Source of the DNA: Dipylidium caninum
Taxonomy: Eukaryota; Platyhelminthes; Cestoda; Cyclophyllidea; Dipylidiidae
Reading direction: 5' to 3'
Assembly: GCA_017562135.1 (NCBI GenBank)
Contig: QEYB01000190.1
Location: 102,292 to 166,291 of the forward strand
Length of the DNA stretch: 64,000 bases
The number at the start of each line of letters is the position of its first letter. Position 1 is the stretch's first letter. Under the pieces are notes generated by a model that did not search any database, was not told where the DNA came from, and saw nothing but the letters and a program-made list of their open reading frames with translations. The translations under genes and the position numbers were made by a program. This document shows, one piece after another, positions 37,331 to 50,055 of the stretch.

Positions 37331-40300
37331 GTAGGGCGATAAGCCATCCCCCCTCGTGAGGTTAGACGCAGGGGCATGCAACGGACAAAAGCAAAATAAT
37401 ATTGTTCTTTCCTTCACTACCGGCGTCGGCGTATGGACTTATAACACAACACAATCCCTGTCACTTTTTGTGCATATCTTCCACGCGTCACAGTAGTTTA
37501 GGCCAGCGACAGATGAAGTGGCGTGCCCTAACACCTACTGTCTTGAAGCAGAGTGGCGATGTCCCTTTGCTAACTGTGTTCGCAGGGAGCGTGGAGTAGA
37601 ATGCGCAGCAGTGTAATCGTTGGACCTACCTGGGGCAGAGAAACAGTGCATGTAGTTAAATGGAAGATGGGGGACGCGAAAGTACTTCATTGCCACGCAA
37701 AGCCATCAACTTGTCCAACTCCATGCAGAATATTGGCTTCCTTCCTGCCTGCATTTCTTACTTCGCGGATCTCACATCACACCAGTGTCCCACCGCATGC
37801 CTGACTGTTTGAGACACTCAAAAACGGCTTACTTAGTGGACATCTTCTGAGAAGAAGCTCTTCTGCAGAAATTGGAATATAGAAGTAGATGTTGAAATGG
37901 AGGTAAAGGGAGTCCAGTGGCAGATGGTTCGACTGTAGTAGTCGGAAGTTACCTTAAATAAAGTGGAGAGGAGCGGAGCGGATAGGATGTGTTGAGCTTA
38001 TCAAGTTGGTTTATTAGTTGTTGTAGGGTTTGCAAAGACCAAGTGGGCGAGTTAAGAAATTGCGAAATCTTAAGGGTGAGCATGTGGCAGGTCATCCCGT
38101 TTCGTTGAGGCTACGCTATCTCTGTTGCTGCTCCTGTCCACAAGGCAGAAAGTTGTACCATTGCAAGTCACATTGTGACTTGAATTTACGTTAAATTAAT
38201 CTTCGAGTGCCGTCAAGCGAGGGATTCCTTGAAATCGGTTCTCAAAAAGGTATCCCGAAATACATTTGCCCACCCGTTGGAAGGTAAAGCACCATATATA
38301 GTTTCTGTAGAGTTAGGGGAAAATATTTCAATTAACCAGAAATTTCAGCGTAGAATAAGGCGCAGTATCTTTGTTAGTCTTCTCTTTACCCTTTTCCTAG
38401 TTGAATAAATGTGATTTTATCCTGTTTGTCTTCGGAAATTGTCCACAAATTGTGCCTTCATAGTCTTTGATAAAGTTACTCAAGATTCAAGCATAAAAAG
38501 ATCATATTCCGCTGTCATTTTGTTCGTTTGATTTCATATAATTGGTTGGAAAGATGCATTTTTTTCAAAGCACGTGTGCTCCCATTGAGTGCTGCGATGT
38601 CCTGCTGCGCATATTTCCCATTTCTGCGGCGAAGATACCAATAGGGGTCATAAGGTGTACGCTTCGAACGATTCTCCTAGAGCCATCATGTTGCATGTAG
38701 AAAATGGAAGGCACTCACTAATGTTAACTAATGGAAAAATAATTAAATATGCGTTGGCCATAAAGGCCTGCTGCTGCCTTGACTTGCCTTTCAACTCTTT
38801 CTCTCATTGCCATTTGGCTTACGTTACATTATATTAACCTTACTAAGGCTGTAATTGTGTGCAGTGAGAAAAGGATTATGGCTGCAAAAACTTTAAATTG
38901 TACTTCGTTGATGATACCAATGAGGCCCGAGAGCCAGCGGTTAACAAACCCATTGTGTGGTGCTGTCCAAGTACTCGAAGTCCGTATGAGACAGATATTG
39001 TCCGAAATCGTGGTGCAGTATAGTGTTGTGAGATAAAAAGTAGCACTGTGTAGACTTACTTGAAGAGGTGATATCTGCCCACCTCCCAACATCAGTTTGA
39101 CATATAAATGTTAGTTAAGACAGCGTGTAGGAAAGTTAGAGTGTTTAATTCCTAGGCTCAGACCCTGAAACATGTGGGGATTCATGCAGTAGGATGTGTA
39201 ATCTGTTGAAGAAGTCGCTTTCCCTTCTGCAACCGCATTCCTTACTGGCATGGAAATAGAGCCTACCCAACCTACCGCAACCTGCCGGCTGTCACTATGA
39301 AGCTGACTCCGACTGGCACGATTAAGGGTAAAGCCGAAGGCTAGTTTGGGAGGAAGTGAGAGTGGCGGGACTGTCAGCAGAAATGAAGGAAGCTGACTTG
39401 CTTAACGTTGGGGTGGGGCCTACATCTCAATAAATAAATGATACGCCTAGTATGACAAGTACAAAGCCAATCAATCCACCTTGTAAGCATAACTCCTACT
39501 CACAAAGCACTCTTTACTAAACCCAAAGGAACAACAAGTCCACATACTAAGAAGAATAACCTTTTACACAAGAGACTTTACAAGTAACCAACTACTACTA
39601 TTGCATACACAAATGTATATATGCATATATGCACTATGAACATGCCAATCTAGCCACAAAGCCAGGCAAACTCATAGACCAACATTTAAACAATGTGAAG
39701 AGGTTTTTTCGGTGCAATTAATCATTAGTGGAATAGTCAAGGAAAGCCTTAACGATATGATTTGATGCCATAAAAGCTAACCAACACTTGCCCTCTGATT
39801 CCACAATAAACGTTAATAAGAATCCGAGTCTCTTTAGTAAACGAGCATATAATTACTAAATTTGTACAAGTGAAATGGCAACAACAATTACCACAACAAG
39901 GATACACCTAACAGTCCTAACTTCATGACAAAACCACCTATAAATGCAGAATCTATACTTTTGGCCTCAGTATGAGCCAAAAGTAACCAAGAATCCAAAG
40001 AAAATAATGAAGCATCGGTGGTGAGAAACGAATTCTTCCAAGTAACACCATCAAATGTGTCCTATTGCACTCTCACATATTGACAAAAAAGGTTCTGCAT
40101 AGATGACACATGGATAGGCAGATGGATAGACGGATGGAGCTAACGAGATTAAAATCAGAGGAAAACTAGGGGAAAATAAGTAACACGCAGAACTCTAACC
40201 AGCACGAAACTCGCCAAATGAGGCGAATCAAGCACGGCCAAGGCGAAATAAACAACGCATACAAACCACAGAAGGGAATGTGTTCGTGTAGGAAATATTC

Positions 40301-42700
40301 TCCTCCAAAGTTCAAAGGAAGGCGATAGCACAGCTTTTTTAAATCAATTGTTATACGCTGGAGAAATTTGCACTGACTAGTTTATCTACAAGAGGCCTTA
40401 GCATACTTGGGATTACGTTAAGGAGCCTCAACTGCATGCGCGGTACATGGCGCCACTGAATTGTTTCCACACTAGACGCTTTCCTCTTCTCAACTTTAGC
40501 AATATCATGAACAGTTTTCTTTCATCTAATAGCCTTTTGAACGCAATTTCGCCCCCCTACTCATCTCTCACTTTCATTACCTGCTATAGGCCTTCTGTGC
40601 TTTCAGTGCCTTCACGGCCTCATGCAAATTGCGTATGCTCACTCAAGGATCTCCCTTGGCAGCTGAGGGAATTTTTTTATACAAATATGTGCTACATTAT
40701 GATTTCCTCGCTAGTCGCAGCTTAAAACAACTTTCCCGCATCTTGTTCTGCATTCAAGGGTATGGAACCTGAGTAAAGTGGTCTTTTTACTTGGCAACTT
40801 ATTGAAATATGTCCTGAAGCGGACACTCACAGTAGGAGGAGACGAATGGCTTACAATATGTGCTTGAGTTGGAGAAAAAGTGATCTGGGAAGAAGGACGC
40901 GTCGGTGAATACGAGTGATGTAGGGTGAAACGCTCGAAATGGAGCATTGATGGAGGCGAAAGTGGAGTATGATCGAGCTACATATTGCTTGCTTAAACGG
41001 AATCTCAATGTTTACTGCGTAGTCGGATAGCAAAAATTGTGATGTTGAATGATGGGGCCTGTCTAGCTTAATGCAATTTATCTCGGTACAATGTGCAAAG
41101 TAAAAAGGATTTCCTTTTTACTTCGACGTTTAGTGTAAGCTATGAATGACCGTGCCTTTGGCTCATGACGGTCTGTGTCCCTTCTTGGGTTAAAATGCCA
41201 CTGCTACGATCTGGTAATTTAACGTTGCTTTATAAAATGGCTCGCGATTGCGGCAATTTGGCGCACTATTCCCTTTAAGTCTTTATAATGAACAACATCA
41301 GCCTGAGAAAGAGTTAGACGGGTTCTTAGTATCTCTCGGACAAGCCGTATGGTTGCAATCTTCTTACCCCCTTCTCAGGCCTCAGTTCTGCGGCAATGAG
41401 GACGGCGGTGGTGGTATCTACATGCAAATAGTCGCTTTACTTGCAGGTAACTTCTCTTCTGCTCGTCTGCTCTTGGCAGTATGCGGCAGCAATTGGTCAC
41501 TCTTTGCCCTCCCCTTCGATTATGTTATAATGTGCGCGACTGGCAAGTTGCAACCAGCATGTTTATATATTTGCCACCAGCAGTCAAAGATAATGGCAGT
41601 CGGAAAGGGAGAAAGGGGGAGAGAGAGTGGAAAGATTTTGCAATAAAGCGTGTATACGCAGTATTCATTATAGTAATTGAAAAATGGGGAAAGGCATTGG
41701 AGATGATGCCCGTTTCTTCTTACTATCAGACCAATCTACGAACTGAAGAGATTAATATCTGGGGCAATCTCGCAACGCATGCATTGCGAAAGTAACTGTG
41801 GGTACCGAAGAGGCCTCGTAGGAAACACTCTCGTGCACGCAGTTATCTCGGCAACCTAACATGTACTCAGTTAACTCCAATGACAACATAATCCACTACG
41901 CCCATAGGGCAATTATCCCGCTCAGAAGTCTATAAGAATATAACAAGCACACTTCGCATCGCATTTTGCATGTAGAAGAAAAGTGAATCGAGCAAAATGG
42001 GCTACGGACGACCAACCACGCTGCCCAACGCGTAGGTGAGCAATAAGGTGTGAGAGGAGAGTAAGTAATGAGCTTCTATGGGATTAATTTCCTGCGCACT
42101 CGTGAGTTCATAATGACAGTGGATAGAGTGGGTAAAAGGTTTCCACACTACGTGCTGAACTAAATGCGATAGCCTCGTTGGACATAGCATTGTTTTGCAC
42201 CAATTATGCTGTAATCGTAACTTAGGCTAGCGCGCAAAAGGCTGCCTTCAGTCGCTTTCCCATTCGCCTGTCTTTCCCCATCAGAATCTTTTTGACACTA
42301 GTCTAGGTGCAGCGAACCCAACCTTGCCGTGGCTGAGGCAGGGGAGAGGGTTTAATCCACGTTAAATGTACTTCAATTCGAAGACCACCACCACCACTGG
42401 GAAAGGCGACCAATTCCAGCAAACGAGTTGTCAGAGTAGTAGACTGTCTAGTTGTAAGGATTATTTTCTAAATGTCCCCATCATGGTCCAATCAAGTGGT
42501 TTGAAAATTTGCCAATTTGCAATTATTTCACCTTTAAAATCCCTTTTTTGACTCACTTCATACGCTATTCAGATCCGCAGGAAAAGTCATTACAACGTGA
42601 TCATTGCCCATCTACCCCCCCCTCTCCCTCTTCCTCCTCAGCGGACCAGAAGGCAGCTTTGGCAGTTGAAGCTCTTTGCCCACTTCGTGCCATCGTGACC
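37330..42700. other. About 5.4 kb without a supported gene
   Basis: Short frames only. The 39,400-40,340 part is rich in A and C on the plus strand and poor in G and T, unlike its surroundings, and contains TATATGCATATATGCA at about 39,616 and a (GGATGGATA)-type run at 40,109-40,136. I could not identify the element. Confidence 0.45.
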
Positions 42701-43303
42701 TGAGCAATGACAACGCTGTCAGCCGAGAATCACGCGTCATCAATCGATTTTCGAATTTGTTAACATTTTCAAATAGCCTCAACTGCCGACCTCTCGACAT
42801 GTTGACTGCATACGCGTTTCTAAAAGTTGGGATGCAATTGCTCCTAGCATTCCTCACAATCCCTCACACTGGTTGCCATGGTCGTCCTACTTGTCTGCAT
42901 GTACGTATCTCTGCAGCCGACTTCACTACTTGCCTCCGCGCAGAAGCCAATCCTACCGCAGCACCAACTCCCTTTGTCAAGTCGTCGTTGTAATACGAGG
43001 AGGACAGACTTTTCCCCGTGAAATTAAGAGGCGGGCAGGGGTATGGAATTGGGAGTAGGCCTGTTGGCTGCATGCCGCATTTAAGCCTCCAGTTTCTTCC
43101 CTGGCATCTGTCTTACCTCATCAGACGCAATGAAGAGGCTCGATATCAGGCAACCCAGGTGAAATGATTGACATCTCTGTCCATTGTCCAGCGACGGATA
43201 CAGGGACGAGGACAGGGACGGAGAAAAAGGAGGAAGACGTGTGTGAGAGAGGGAGAGAGGTAAGAAGCGGAAGAAGGAATAAGCATAAAAGAATTATTTT
43301 CAG

Positions 43304-43654
43304 AGGCAGAATGCGAAAGAGAAAGGCAAAGAGAATGCACGGAATCAAGAGAATCAGAGGCAGAAGCAGAAGCAGAAGCAGGAGGGGAAGTAGACGAAGA
43401 GGGGGAGGGTGAGGGAGAGGAAGAGGAAGAGGAAGAGGAAGAGAAAGAGGGAGAAGGGGAGGGAGAGGGAGAGGGAGAGGACGAATTACAATTGGAGAGA
43501 AAGGCGAGAAGTGACGACTCACGCGGCGGAGAATTGGAGTATGTGGTGGAGTCGGGAGAGTCGGGGGAGGAAGAAGGTGTGAAGACATTGCCACGGGAGG
43601 AGGAGTCTGGGGAAGATGACTCTGAATCGGCTGAAGAAGCACTCCAACGCATCC
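43304..43654 (+). CDS. Acidic repeat-rich protein, main exon
   Basis: Acceptor ttattttcag, donor gtgagt. Reads EAECERERQRECTESRE, then EAEAEAEA, runs of EEGEGEGEEEE and GEGEGEGE, then GGELEYVVESGESGEEEGV and EEESGEDDSESAEEALQRI. Highly acidic, low complexity, likely unstructured with a short helical end. It splices in phase to 44,429. A second AG two bases on (exon from 43,306) would join in phase to a small upstream exon at about 43,126-43,159 and to a start with a GCCATGG context near 42,880, but that 5' path is uncertain. The antisense frames across it come from the purine run and are rejected. Confidence 0.5.
43340..43490 (+). repeat. Polypurine (GAA/GGA/GAGGGA)n tract
   Basis: About 150 nt almost entirely A and G on the plus strand, within the acidic exon. 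It encodes the Glu/Gly runs and is expected to vary in length. Confidence 0.85.
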
Positions 43655-43853
43655 GTGAGTGGTCACTTGCTTCCTCTTATGGTCAACGTAGTCTTTCCGA
43701 GGAGTGTACTGCCATGGTTTATCAGCGATTTTTCACTGGAAAGAATGTGTCTTCCCTGCATAGTTACCAACCGAATGCGATGCAGCGAGGAGACACCGGC
43801 GAAACCACTCGCGGGGCCCTCTGTGCGCGATCGGCACACATTTCTATGGGAAG

Positions 43854-43907
43854 AGGAGTGCGGGGAAGACGACTCGGAGTCGGCTGGAGAAGCACTCCAA
43901 CGCATCC
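43854..43907 (+). CDS. 54-nt cassette exon, copy 2
   Basis: Tandem copy of the last 54 nt of the main exon plus intron (period 253 bp). Acceptor atgggaag, donor gtgagt, phase 1 to 1, so it can be included or skipped without changing the frame. Encodes ECGEDDSESAGEALQRI. Confidence 0.5.
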
Positions 43908-44109
43908 GTGAGTGTTCGCTTACTTCATCTTACGATCAACGTAGTCCTCCTGAGGAGTGTGTTGCAATGGTTTATGAGTGATCTTTGACTCAAGAGAATA
44001 TCTCTCCTCTACATAGTTGCCAACCGGACGCGTCGCAGGGAGGAGACGCCGCTGACAAAGCCATCCACATGCGCATCTGCCAACGGTTGGTGGACCTTTC
44101 TATTGGAAG

Positions 44110-44163
44110 ATGAGTCTGAAGATGATGACTCTGAGCCCCTATAAAATGAGCTCAAACGAATCC
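44110..44163 (+). pseudogene. 54-nt cassette exon, copy 3, with stop codon
   Basis: Third tandem copy (period 256 bp), same 54-nt length and phase, acceptor attggaag, donor gtgagt. Reads ESEDDDSEPL then TAA. If included it would end translation, so it is either dead or a poison exon. Confidence 0.5.
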
Positions 44164-44428
44164 GTGAGTGTTCACTTACTTCATCTTTCAATGAAAGTAG
44201 TCCTCTCCCGGCCAGTAGTGTGGTGCAATGGGTCACGAGTGATCATTGACTGAAAACGTGTCTCCTCTGCATAGGTGCCAGCCGAAAGCTTTACAGTGAG
44301 GAGACGCCGCCGACGAAGCCATCTACAAGGACATCTGTAAGCGACCAGTGTTCATTGTTTTCAAGTGTTGGTGCAAGTTGGTATCAAATTCTGAGGCGTT
44401 TAAGCCAAATGACTTATCTTATTTGCAG

Positions 44429-44484
44429 CGGAAAAGAAGACTCACGAATCCATTTTGTTGCTTCTGGCGGAAGAGGTAGATGAA
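44429..44484 (+). CDS. Acidic protein, penultimate exon
   Basis: Strong acceptor (cttatcttatttgcag), donor gtgagt, phase 1 to 0. With the preceding exon it gives ALQRIPEKKTHESILLLLAE, continuing EVDE: a likely amphipathic helix. Confidence 0.5.
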
Positions 44485-44710
44485 GTGAGTGGATGATAGA
44501 AATCGGTGAGACTTGGAGGTGGAAGCGCAGCGGAGGTCGAGGAGCCGGTGAGTCGGTGAGTCGGGGAGTCAGGGAGTCGAGCGAGGAAATGAGGTGTGCA
44601 GAGCTTTGGAAGGCGCAGGTGGACACATGCAAGATGAGTTGAGAGGTGAAATCAGGCTGCATTTATTACTGTAGGATGATGAGTATTTCTTGGTTGCATT
44701 TTGTCTACAG

Positions 44711-44749
44711 TGGATAGAGGAGCGGACGACTGCGAATGCTTGTTGGTGA
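44711..44749 (+). CDS. Acidic protein, candidate last exon
   Basis: Acceptor ttttgtctacag. In phase 0 it reads WIEERTTANACW and stops at TGA 44,747-44,749. Supported only by the acceptor and phase. Confidence 0.35.
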   Translation, partial: WIEERTTANACW

Positions 44750-45550
44750 ATACACCTTGGGTAAAAACCACCTACGGCTACAATTTAATTTCTCCAAAAT
44801 TAACGACCATCAAAGATGGTGGTTTTCTGTAAGAAGAAAGGAGAGTGACTATATTCTTCACGAATTGGCAAATACTATTAAGACCGATGAGTAGCCCAAC
44901 AACCCACCAGAATCCCTGCAAGTAGGGCTCCAAGAATGCAGGTACACGAATGTACTCGCGAATATTCAAGCACCTGCTGTGAGCGTCGCTTCCACCACTA
45001 AGAAGAGGACGCATTCCCGGGGACGCCTGCTCATTTACGGGTTAATTCTCAGTTGATTGCCATCAAGTTTAATGAGATAAGGCAGCGCAAAAGACAAGTA
45101 GTCGGAGCAACTTGCCGAGAAGAGTGCAACCGTCCACATGCCGTCCACTTGCGCAGTCCACTTTCGTAGACTCCGCTTGACTCCGAAGTGCCTCAGAATG
45201 GCGCCGCATTCTCCCGAAGGCAAATGCGACGAAACAATTCCTACCGCCCTTCATTCGGTTCGCAAGCAAGCAATCAAGCAGAGGAAAGCAAAGGTCAAGT
45301 TCGCAAAGTGACTTTCTGCACGAGGAAAGACGTCAACAAATTCAAATCCAATCGATACCGCGGCTCACAATCGATTATGGCAGCGTCAGTAATTCTTCAT
45401 GCCATGGTTGGCAGCACTTCGTGAGTGGGCGCATTCAGGCAGTTGTCAGGGATAAAGTAAAGCACCATGCACCCAAGTGCGTCGTGGCCGCTTCAGGCAG
45501 CCGCGCAGGCCATACTCTCGTGCGGAAATGGGCGCCGTTTTGGCCCTTGT

Positions 45551-46212
45551 GGCTGAATTCAACCTATGTGAAGAGGTCGCCACTTGGCAAGCACAGTAGT
45601 CTAACCAGTTACCTGAACTGCCGACTCGTTCATTGAAACGCCTTCACCTTCACCTTCACCCTCACCTTACCTTCGCTTTCGCTTTCGCTTTCGCCTTCTG
45701 CCTCGGCGGTCAACCCACGGTTCTGCTTCTGCTTTGTTTCTGCATCTGCCAATGTCTTCACGCTCTCAGTCTCGTCACACATTTAGCTACCACTGTTATG
45801 TATCCACAGATCAACGAAGCCCAATTCACTTCTCTCTCCCACTCACCATTAGCCCATTCTCTCGCCTCCAATACCTTTTGCAAAGCGCACATCTCTGCTG
45901 CTTCAGAGGCCGCCTACCCACATCATTACTCGCCCTCGATATCAATCAGGTGAGAGTGAATAGACGGTTTCCTTCCCCTCTAGTCGCTTTCATTCCTCCA
46001 TTCTTCCCTTCCCATCCCTTCCCTTCCCTTTGTCTCTTCTTTTATTTGGCCCACAAACCCCTCGTCCGCATTGTTACAGTCCTCCTCTGCTCTTCATCCT
46101 CCTCCTCCTCCTCCTCCTCCTCCTTCTTCTTCTTCTTTCTCCTATCAACGCTTCTGGTTATCCTCAAACTCCTACTTTGAGCCATCATCTTGTATCAAGT
46201 CGAGTATGGCAT
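45551..46212 (-). repeat. Younger inverted repeat, right copy (662 bp)
   Basis: Counterpart of 9,708-10,414. Lacks about 35 bp near 45,770 and has a shorter (TCC/TTC)n run at 46,095-46,140. Confidence 0.85.
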
Positions 46213-46656
46213 TCCCGCTCCCATCGCAAGCACTTTCCTCCCACTTGAAACTAAGGCAAGTCCGCGTTTGCCCTAACCATTGATTTCCGCTTCTCCTCAC
46301 TTTTTCTCGCATCTGTGGTGCGGATAAGTGTAATCTGTCTCTTGTACACAATGCTGTGGTCAAGCCAAGAAGTCATACAACGCAGAGCATTTCTCCCTCT
46401 CTCCAATAAGCCACACAGTCACCCCATTCGTCGTGTGTGCATTTCGCCACCTCGCTTTCTTTCCTACACTTCATCTCAGTAGCGTCATCAATTAGCAAAT
46501 GTCACTGACAGAATGATATACGACAACTTGGTCGCCAGAGCAGAGTCTATTCCCTCCCATTTTCCTCTCTGTGAATGAGGAAACATATATGTTCTCTTAT
46601 GATAAAGACGTTTGACATGTTTTGGGATAAGGCAGAGGCAATCGCCCTAGTCGTCC

Positions 46657-46884
46657 ATGACCGCCACAACAGCCATAGCAACTACGACGATAAAAAATCA
46701 GGCCATGATCATCTTGGTTGACTCCCCTAAACAGGAGGTCCCACAAATGAACGAGGAGCAAGCGGCGGACGACTATTACCACGACCCCTATGAGCAGCCG
46801 CACATTTCGATATTTCTTCCTCTCAATGCACAACCCACACCTCAGGTGTTGGTCCACACACGACCGCAACAGTTGCCGCAGTAG
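46657..46884 (+). CDS. Possible 3'-terminal exon, unknown protein
   Basis: An open frame of 75 codons preceded by a usable acceptor (cgccctag at about 46,642-46,649). It ends PHISIFLPLNAQPTP...RPQQLPQ, and a diverged copy of its end occurs at about 24.15-24.22 kb. The central part is acidic (NEEQAADDYYHDPYEQ). I do not recognise the protein. The isolated frame could be a decayed remnant. Confidence 0.3.
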   Translation: MTATTAIATTTIKNQAMIILVDSPKQEVPQMNEEQAADDYYHDPYEQPHISIFLPLNAQPTPQVLVHTRPQQLPQ

Positions 46885-46899
46885 GGCCAAGCGCCCACC

Positions 46900-49865
46900 T
46901 ACTCTAACTGACTGACGCAATTCTACCAGGGCTATGAGTGAGGGGACAGAGGGACACGAGTTCCTTGTTTTGATCCTCACTTACCTGACTCACTCCGCCT
47001 TCCTTGTCTTAATGAGCTTTGACAATTAATTGTTTTCCGAAGGAAGAATTGACTTGGCGATGTTTGGCAGCGGAGATGGTCTGTTAGCAAGGTTGTTGGA
47101 GGTAAACATTCATCTCAGTGTATGTACTTGGATTGGTAAAGTAGAAGAGTACAATTCCATGCATGCCCTCATGTTTGATGAAAGTTTATTTCATTTTTGC
47201 GCTACATTGTTTGAATTGCGAGGAAATGGCCTTGGATTATGAATACTTCCCACACTTTCATCAATACGGAGGAGGTTTTGTAGGTGTAGGCATGCATGCA
47301 TGCATTTATGTTTGAGTTGCGCCTAAGCCTGGTGACTTCCTCGGTGTGTTACTCCACTGTTAGGCCAAGCACATAGAAGACCAATGGGTATGGGTGAAAG
47401 GGAGAGAAGAATGGATGGTGGATGGAGGAGGATTCGGTTAGGTTTATAAAAGCATTCCCTAGTGTTGTGTATAGGGAAAATAGAGAATCCTAGGCAGAAA
47501 AGGTATTATTTTAGTTAGGTGATCCGTGATTGTGCGATAAATTCTCACCCCTCAGTGTATATTTTGAGAGCCTCTAAATGGAGAATAGAGACGTTTCTAC
47601 AAAGGCTTGACAGGCAAATTCCGACGGTGAATCCTAATGAGAAAATTCGTGGGACATGGGTTTGTCCTGTTATTATCCACAAACTTAGTGAAAAGATGAA
47701 AAGCTATGATAATTAATGATAAAATTACAATTGAACAATTAATTGAATGACTGTTCCCCAATCAGCATAATCAAAAGTCCATCCCAGACATTGCTTGTGG
47801 TCATTATTCCTCATTGTTTAATATAAAAACTCGAAATAGTGAATCAAGTACATTTTGAATGGCGGAAAAAGGACAAATGCCACCTTTGTGTATCCGCGTC
47901 CAATGTGTCATGCGAGTATCATTGAGAGTCGCGATTCCCACTAAAACAGAAGACTCTGACCCTCCATCCCCACTACCCACCACATTGGCACTTTCTTCCT
48001 ATTAATTATTTCTACTGTCTCAGTGATGTGTGCGTTAAGAAACTAAGTTAACAAGATGTAAGGCTAAATGAGTTTAATCGTAAAGGTGGAAATGATTATG
48101 CAGGAAGGCGTAGGGCTAGTATGCTGCTTAATTGGCTACATCTTCCATCTTCTGCTCTTCGCCATGCATCCACTCGGAGACTGTCTTCCTTGTCAAGGTG
48201 AATATTCATTTTAGGGGAGAAAAGTCGGCCACTCCTTCGTCTCCCGCGTTGTCAGACTGTAAACGCTTCTCCACAAAGCTATGACTATCTCATAGTTAGA
48301 GGCCTCACCCTACTCGCACGAAGGCTCTTTGTTTTACCGACTGGCATAATTGGTGAGAGTCGCTTCCGCCGCAGCAATCAAGGCAACTGATGTATTTTGA
48401 GCAGCGTAATGATTACCTTCACACAATTGTTGTGAAGTGAATGACATTTTTTCACCTAAGTACTGTCTCAGTCCCAATGATATCTACGTCCGTTTATATG
48501 GGATGAGCGTTGTCTAGTCGCCGAAATTCGTTCTGGTTCGCCTCAATCTTAGACAGAAAACCACCAAGATCCGTCAACTGCCTACGAAACAGTAATTACC
48601 CCTTGAATCATGTCTTGAATGTAAAAGCATGCTCACGACTAAGCATTAGGTACACTATGCGAGTCTTTCAGTCGACATGTCTTCCTGAAACCTTCTATCC
48701 TAGGCTGTCAAGCTGGAAATTGTTGGAAGTCAGGGAAAGTCCTGAAGCAGTAATGTGGACGCCTTCTGTGAATGCCTTTCCTACTCGCCAATAGAAACTC
48801 AGCGCATGGTGGTTTGGATTGCTGGGCTGGTAGAATTGGTCGGGTCCACGAAGGATCCGAGTTTGAGCACCCTCCGAGGATCGGTCATTCATCTGGTTTG
48901 AAAACTGGCCGCCTCATTCCCTCTCGAAGTTACATTCGGGGAGTGATGTTACTCCGCACAGCGGATGAGACAAGACAAAGCGAACTGAGGAGCCTGCAGT
49001 CTGACGGAATTCACCTCCAAGGTGGCAGTGATTACGAAGTCGCCGTGACCGAATAGCCTCAGAAAAGCGAGTGAAACGTCTCCCTTAAAGGAGATTAAGC
49101 AATCATGCGCACCGTGGGACGGTTGGTGCAGCCTGAATGGGTGTTAAGGCGTTACTTTTGGAGTGCGCGCCTCTTGTGTCACCTTTTACATTCCTTCCAC
49201 ACGACCAAACAGTTGCAAATTAAAACGGCGAGGAGCGCCACTTTCATACCGTTTTAGTACTTTTTTCCATAAAGTAGAGAGGTAAAAGTTAAGAGGAAAC
49301 AGATTCACTCGTAATGTTCGTATTATCGGGCGCCTCTGTTAGGCCAACACACTCGCCGTCCCACTTCCAGCGGTTTTGCAGGAAGCAATGAAATTTCCCC
49401 ACCGTCATGCAGTCGGCGGTCATGAATGAGGGAAAGTGGGCCACCGCTAAACGAAGCAACGCACCGTTAGACTCGAATTCTTTGATCGTGATGAAGGAGA
49501 TAGTCTCTGAAAATCATAAATCTGCGTCCCTTTCACTTGAGCATTGACCGTCAAAGAAAGTGTTGCCTTCGGCGAACGTATTAAGGACCGCAAGTTCTCT
49601 TGAGGAAATTTTTGTGTCTGTTCGGAAGACACTACTCTAATTTGTTAGTGGTGGATACGAAAGTTAGTTGGTCTCATTTAATTTCCTACAGACCTAGGGA
49701 AAATTAAACATTCCTGTGCGCGACCGTACCTTTATACCGGTTGTTCTCGGTTCTGACGTGGATATTTTGCAAAAGTTGTATTTATTGGAATGATATTTTC
49801 GCTTTGAAGCAATTTTATTTGTTCATAGTTTACGTGTATCCCATAATCCTTTTTCTTCTTTTTAC
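46900..49865 (-). repeat. Large inverted duplication, right arm
   Basis: Counterpart of 6,660-9,530 in opposite orientation. No frame is kept intact in both arms, so the duplicated DNA appears non-coding or decayed. Confidence 0.8.
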
Positions 49866-50055
49866 TTACACTGTCTCACGTCCAAGCGTCCCCTCTGAAG
49901 GGACAGTTATTCTTGGGAGTGGAATGTGAACGAGGAGGAAATCTTGCCATCTCAGCCTACTATGAAGAGCATAAACCTTATGAATGTCACTCGTGGTGTC
50001 TGCGGTCGCCGATTTCACGAGTGAAAATTTCTTCTCCCCTCTTACATTTTCGTAC

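Noticed and set aside
43121..43666. Long antisense Pro/Leu/Ser frames
   Set aside because: Antisense of the polypurine tract; the plus-strand acidic frame has splice signals and repeat conservation.
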